From JACRIK01 sp040753835 (GTDB lineage: Bacteria > Planctomycetota > MHYJ01 > JACQXL01): a stretch of DNA of 32,132 nucleotides. The position numbers were made by a program, and so were the translations under genes. This document shows, piece after piece, positions 29,234-32,132 of the stretch; within the stretch, counting starts at the first letter, position 1, and each line of letters opens with the position of its first letter. The notes under the pieces are model-generated. The model had not been told where the DNA came from. It made no database searches and worked only from the letters and a program-made list of their open reading frames with translations. The stretch is from positions 1 to 32,132 of the forward strand of contig JBFMDM010000012.1 in NCBI GenBank assembly GCA_040753835.1, written 5' to 3'.

Positions 29234-29992
29234 ATGAATTATGAGTTATTAACAAGAACCAGCAAGATGGAAAATGGTTTTACGTTATTGGAATTAATTA
29301 TTGTGATGTCCATCCTGATAGTGATGATAGGCGGGGCGATGTATGTCATCTTCAGCGGCCAGGAGGCGTTTGACGAAGGGTCGATAACCTCGTTCCTGGA
29401 ATCTCAGGCGGCCCGGCTAATAGATGCGGTGAAGGACGACATTGCCGAATGCCTGGTTATTACAGGCACAAGCGTGCCGACCACGTCCAATAACTATGCG
29501 TCACTGACCATAAAGGTGCCGGTGCTGGTCAGCGGCGCTTACTGGAACACTGCCACCGGCGCAGTTAACTGGGGCGCTTATGATAGCAGTGGTAATCCAC
29601 AGCCGAACTGGTATATCAAGTATAGTTTTTCATATACCAAGACCCTGAGCGAGGCAGCCGACGGACTGGATTATAACAAAGACGGTGACTTAACCGACTC
29701 GTTTGATATCGGAGAGATGGTCAAGGATGTCTATAATACCACGGATGTGCTCCAGTATTCGGTAAAACTATGCAATGATATTATGACGGTCGCCACCAAC
29801 AGATATCTTGATGTTGACGGCAACGGCGATAACGACCCGATTTTTGTCTATTGCGATAAGGACGGCGAGTCCGTAACCTCCAATGGGATAGGGGTAATAC
29901 TTAATTTCTGGTTAGGCGGGAAACTCGGGGCCAAGCGGAATCCCATTCTTGTCAATACCAGTACGGCGATTATGCTGATTAATCCGCAGTAG
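29234..29992 (+). CDS. prepilin-type protein, PilW/PulJ-like
   Basis: 252 residues. M-E-N-G-F-T-L-L-E-L-I-I-V-M-S-I-L-I-V-M-I-G-G-A-M is a standard class 3 prepilin signal. The ATG at 29234 gives a 14-residue leader and the ATG at 29267 a 3-residue one. Neither has a good ribosome-binding site. The rest has acidic D-x-D-x-D-G stretches (Y-N-K-D-G-D-L-T-D-S, D-V-D-G-N-G-D-N-D-P) that may bind calcium, as some pseudopilins do. It follows the PilV-like gene and precedes two PilX-like genes, a minor pilin cluster order. Confidence 0.85.
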   Translation: MNYELLTRTSKMENGFTLLELIIVMSILIVMIGGAMYVIFSGQEAFDEGSITSFLESQAARLIDAVKDDIAECLVITGTSVPTTSNNYASLTIKVPVLVSGAYWNTATGAVNWGAYDSSGNPQPNWYIKYSFSYTKTLSEAADGLDYNKDGDLTDSFDIGEMVKDVYNTTDVLQYSVKLCNDIMTVATNRYLDVDGNGDNDPIFVYCDKDGESVTSNGIGVILNFWLGGKLGAKRNPILVNTSTAIMLINPQ

Positions 29993-30008
29993 AGCGGGAA
30001 GATTCCGT

Positions 30009-30205
30009 AGCCACAAAGACACAAAGGCGCTAAGAGCGTCTAACAAAATAAGGTTAGTGCGATGAATCGCACCGCTATGATGTGGTCGTAGCGGTCGCCC
30101 GCCTCGCCGAGCGAGAGCAAGGATGGGGATTTATCCGACTATGCTTCATTATGTTAGGGGCTCTAAGAAAATTTATCTTTGTGTCTTGGTGCCTTCGTGG
30201 CGAGT
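30009..30205. repeat. structured intergenic region: nonamer arrays around hairpins
   Basis: CCACAAAG units (30009-30034) face inverted CTTTGTG units (30174-30201). Between them lie GTGCGATGAATCGCAC (30058-30073), ACCGCTA...TAGCGGT (30071-30095) and a CGCCTCGCC-type repeat. The whole 190-bp gap could fold into one branched structure. No gene is seen in it. Confidence 0.7.
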
Positions 30206-30212
30206 ATTAATT

Positions 30213-31610
30213 ATGAAGAATATGAATAGAACAGGGCTTGCCCAGCACCTAACCTCTGCTTTGGGATACCCGAGTTGTAGGTTAGGTGCTGGGTCGGCAA
30301 TACTGGCCATTCTCCTGGTCATCGCCATTATTGCCGGGCTGGGGATTGCGTACCTGGCCATCTCATCCGGACAGCACAGGCAGGCGCTGTCGTCCATTGA
30401 GGACACAGAATACAACCGGGCCGCAACCAGCGGGTTTGAGGTGGCTAAGGCGTATCTGCTGGCCAAATATACGGCCAGCACGAGCGGCTGGGATAATGAA
30501 CTCTCGGCCAGCATCGCCAACTATTCCACCTATACCCCCGAGGCATCATCCATCATCCCGCCCTCGCCATACACCGATTACCAATCCTGGTTCAAGTGGT
30601 GCCGGAATATTGATTACCAAGGCAATACCTGTTTTGTGCGGCTGGAGAATAATGACGACGGCGGCGGAGCGGTCAATGATATGGACAGCATATTAAAGGT
30701 TACGGCCGAGGGCTGGGGCAAGGGCAACGCGCCGCAGCAACGTTCCCAGCAAATCGTCCTTGAGGCGATGGTTACCTACCGGACCGACCCGTATAAGCCG
30801 ACCAGCGCGCTTGTGGTGGGCGGGTCTTTGCAGATTTCAGGCAATGCCTCTATTACCGGCACCAACGGCTCGGTCCAGGCAAACGGGCCCGTAACCCTAA
30901 CCGGCAGCGCCGAGGTGGCTGGAGATGTTACATCCACCGGCTCAATCTCCGCACCACCGGGCAGTATCGGCGGCTCAAGCAATTCCAATTCAGAAGAGAC
31001 CGAAATACCCCATATCAGCCCGACCCAATATTCTTATCTGGCCACCCATATATTCAAGACAGACGGCAAGGTCTATGACGGCCTTGGCGGTGAAATAGCC
31101 GTTCCGTCCGGCTGGAGTTACAGCGGCGGCACCTGGAGCAAGAACGCCAACGTGGTGAACAACGGGGTATATTATTTTGACGGCAGTAATGTTGATATAG
31201 GCGGCTCGGCCGGAGACCCATCTAATCCGATGACCTTAACCATAATCGCCACCGGGAATATCAATGTAACCGGCAGTCCTTCGCTGCAACCCCATCCGGA
31301 CGGCGGCGGGATTGCCCTGATGGCCGGGAGGGACCTGAGGATGCGCGGGGCCGGCGGCAATGTCTACGGCATCGGCCTGTATGCCGCGCACGAACAGGTG
31401 TCCCTGGTCGGAACGCCCACGGTCAACGGCTGCGTCCTGGCTGAGGATGCCGAGGATGTCAGTTCACTCGTGTCCACGACCAGCCAGGTGGATGTGGATA
31501 TCAGCGGCAATACCGAAATTACCTATAACGGCACCTTGACGACCGTCCTGATAGACGGCAACCCGTATATCAAGGTGCTGGGGTTGAAGAAGAGTATAAA
31601 AGGCCGTTAA
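30213..31610 (+). CDS. PilX-like pilus assembly protein with in-frame palindrome in its leader
   Basis: 465 residues from the ATG at 30213. The open frame extends upstream, but only through repeat sequence. After the start region, A-I-L-A-I-L-L-V-I-A-I-I-A-G-L-G-I-A-Y-L-A is the hydrophobic helix of a PilX-type protein. A 19-codon insertion (30241-30293) separates it from the M-K-N-M-N-R-T-G leader. From about residue 200, glycine/serine-rich repeats (L-Q-I-S-G-N-A-S-I-T-G, V-T-L-T-G-S-A-E-V-A-G-D-V) suggest a beta-solenoid like that of bactofilins. It is paralogous to the next gene (T-A-S-T-S-G-W-D-N-E-L shared). Confidence 0.82.
   Translation: MKNMNRTGLAQHLTSALGYPSCRLGAGSAILAILLVIAIIAGLGIAYLAISSGQHRQALSSIEDTEYNRAATSGFEVAKAYLLAKYTASTSGWDNELSASIANYSTYTPEASSIIPPSPYTDYQSWFKWCRNIDYQGNTCFVRLENNDDGGGAVNDMDSILKVTAEGWGKGNAPQQRSQQIVLEAMVTYRTDPYKPTSALVVGGSLQISGNASITGTNGSVQANGPVTLTGSAEVAGDVTSTGSISAPPGSIGGSSNSNSEETEIPHISPTQYSYLATHIFKTDGKVYDGLGGEIAVPSGWSYSGGTWSKNANVVNNGVYYFDGSNVDIGGSAGDPSNPMTLTIIATGNINVTGSPSLQPHPDGGGIALMAGRDLRMRGAGGNVYGIGLYAAHEQVSLVGTPTVNGCVLAEDAEDVSSLVSTTSQVDVDISGNTEITYNGTLTTVLIDGNPYIKVLGLKKSIKGR
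30241..30293. repeat. palindromic element P1' inside the PilX-like gene
   Basis: Perfect 15-bp arms CCCAGCACCTAACCT (30241-30255) and complement (30279-30293). The loop matches that of P1 at 7429-7479 (CTCT-CTT-GGGA ... GAGTTG) while the arms differ by paired changes. GGG occurs at 30234-30236 and 30291-30293, 57 bp apart, so the frame is kept. Confidence 0.9.
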
Positions 31611-31622
31611 GGCAAAATGAAA

Positions 31623-31726
31623 ACCCGCCTACGTAAAACTTCGGCGGGTCTAACTGGCTGTCCGCCAGAGGCGGATCCGCTTTCGGCGGATAACTTCCTT
31701 CGGTCTAACAGCCAGTAAGAAAGGAG
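31623..31726 (+). promoter_or_regulatory. two-stem leader with embedded Shine-Dalgarno (copy 5)
   Basis: Stem I: ACCCGCC (31623-31629) with GGCGGGT (31643-31649). Stem II: ACTGGCTGT (31653-31661) with ACAGCCAGT (31708-31716), enclosing a CCGCCAGAGGCGG-type hairpin. AAGAAAGGAG follows and the ATG is at 31735. Stem I could also serve as a terminator for the upstream gene. Confidence 0.88.
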
Positions 31727-31734
31727 CGATAACT

Positions 31735-32132
31735 ATGAGAAACATAAACGAATCGGGCGCTGTAATGGTCCTGGTGATGCTCATCACCGCAATGATAGCC
31801 GGACTGGGCATTGCCTATGTGGCCACCACCACAGCCCAGAACGAGATGGTCAGCGATTCAATAGACAATATTAACTACGAAAGGACCGCCTTCAGCGGCT
31901 TTGATGTGGCCAAGGCATATCTGCTTTCCACATACACCGCAAGCACCAGCGGCTGGGATAACGAACTCGTCTCCAGCACAAATACGGCGCATATGGCAAC
32001 TTATGATATGCAGACCAATATCAACCACATAAACTACCCCCCTCTTGTCCCGGCATCCGCAACCGGCTATACCACCTGGTTCCAGTGGAATCGTAATATT
32101 GATTACGACGGCAACACCCTGCGCGCCAGGAT
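31735..32132 (+). CDS. PilX-like pilus assembly protein, 5' part (runs off the window)
   Basis: The first 132 residues are visible and the gene is open to the window edge. M-R-N-I-N-E-S-G-A-V-M-V-L-V-M-L-I-T-A-M-I-A-G-L-G-I-A-Y-V-A is a prepilin-like leader and membrane helix with Gly at position 8. The following Y-E-R-T-A-F-S-G-F-D-V-A-K-A-Y-L-L and R-N-I-D-Y-D-G-N-T closely match the preceding gene, so this is a tandem paralogue without the inserted palindrome. It shows what the uninterrupted leader looks like. The AAGGAG at the foot of the two-stem leader fixes the start. Confidence 0.85.
   Translation, partial: MRNINESGAVMVLVMLITAMIAGLGIAYVATTTAQNEMVSDSIDNINYERTAFSGFDVAKAYLLSTYTASTSGWDNELVSSTNTAHMATYDMQTNINHINYPPLVPASATGYTTWFQWNRNIDYDGNTLRAR

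Noticed and set aside
30123..30212. Upstream extension of the PilX-like gene
   Set aside because: The 30 additional residues are translated from a nonamer repeat and hairpin region. The ATG at 30213 gives a normal short pilin-type leader before the insertion.

Overview
This is a bacterial scaffold segment of about 32 kb, with a 10-N assembly gap at 19617-19626. It carries mostly chromosomal housekeeping genes of ordinary GC content, separated by an unusually dense set of short palindromes and short-period tandem repeats. A fused SecD-SecF, a flotillin-like FloA, a beta-type DAHP synthase/PheA/TyrA operon, type IV prepilin-like genes and LarC together fit an uncultured Gram-negative-type lineage. 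My best guess is Planctomycetota or a neighbouring deep-branching phylum such as Omnitrophota; this is an inference from gene style, not a placement. The genetic code looks standard (TAA, TAG and TGA all end clear genes), although two genes are split by a single in-frame stop.

Layout. 1-483: two 22-bp tandem arrays and a G-rich tract. 484-2794 (-): a small protein, a type II restriction endonuclease, its N4-cytosine-type methyltransferase and a second small protein, apparently one operon. 3058-4047 (-): acpS and an FKBP lipoprotein. 4152-11644 (+): an unrecognised 363-aa protein, an SDR reductase, floA, a PBP4-type D,D-carboxypeptidase, a thioredoxin-fold exported protein and larC. 11669-13594 (-): a small protein, folD and a lipoprotein tyrosine phosphatase. 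13663-13745 (+): tRNA-Leu(UAA). 13776-19345 (-): an aromatic amino acid operon, read from right to left as a transposase-derived DNA-binding protein, trpG, a trpA remnant, DAHP synthase, pheA, tyrA and a second DAHP synthase broken by an amber codon. 19346-20361: non-coding, with direct repeats, the gap and a 12-unit 22-bp array. 20362-22801 (-): a small accessory island with a broken HEPN/MNT toxin-antitoxin pair and three unknown small proteins, most of them separated by a common GC-rich repeat. 22934-24302 (+): glyoxylate reductase-like and ComEA-like genes. 24365-28484 (-): LysM protein, secDF and yajC. 28644-32132 (+): a run of prepilin-like minor pseudopilin genes cut off by the window end.

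The most striking signal is non-coding. (1) A composite two-stem leader occurs five times directly in front of a Shine-Dalgarno and start codon (floA, the thioredoxin gene, folD, the 67-aa gene and the last pilin gene). The second stem is kept by compensatory changes (ACTCGCTGT/ACAGCGAGT, ACTGGCTGT/ACAGCCAGT, ACTCGCGGT/ACCGCGAGT). (2) Other palindromes have inserted in frame into genes (pilV-like, pilX-like, yajC, dacB, larC), in two cases exactly at the prepilin glycine and twice with apparent target duplications. (3) Degenerate 7-bp and 9-bp period arrays lie between genes and, in acpS and trpG, inside them. (4) Arrays with a 22-bp period occur three times. Together they suggest a genome shaped by several families of small palindromic or tandem elements that can carry a ribosome-binding site or be translated through.
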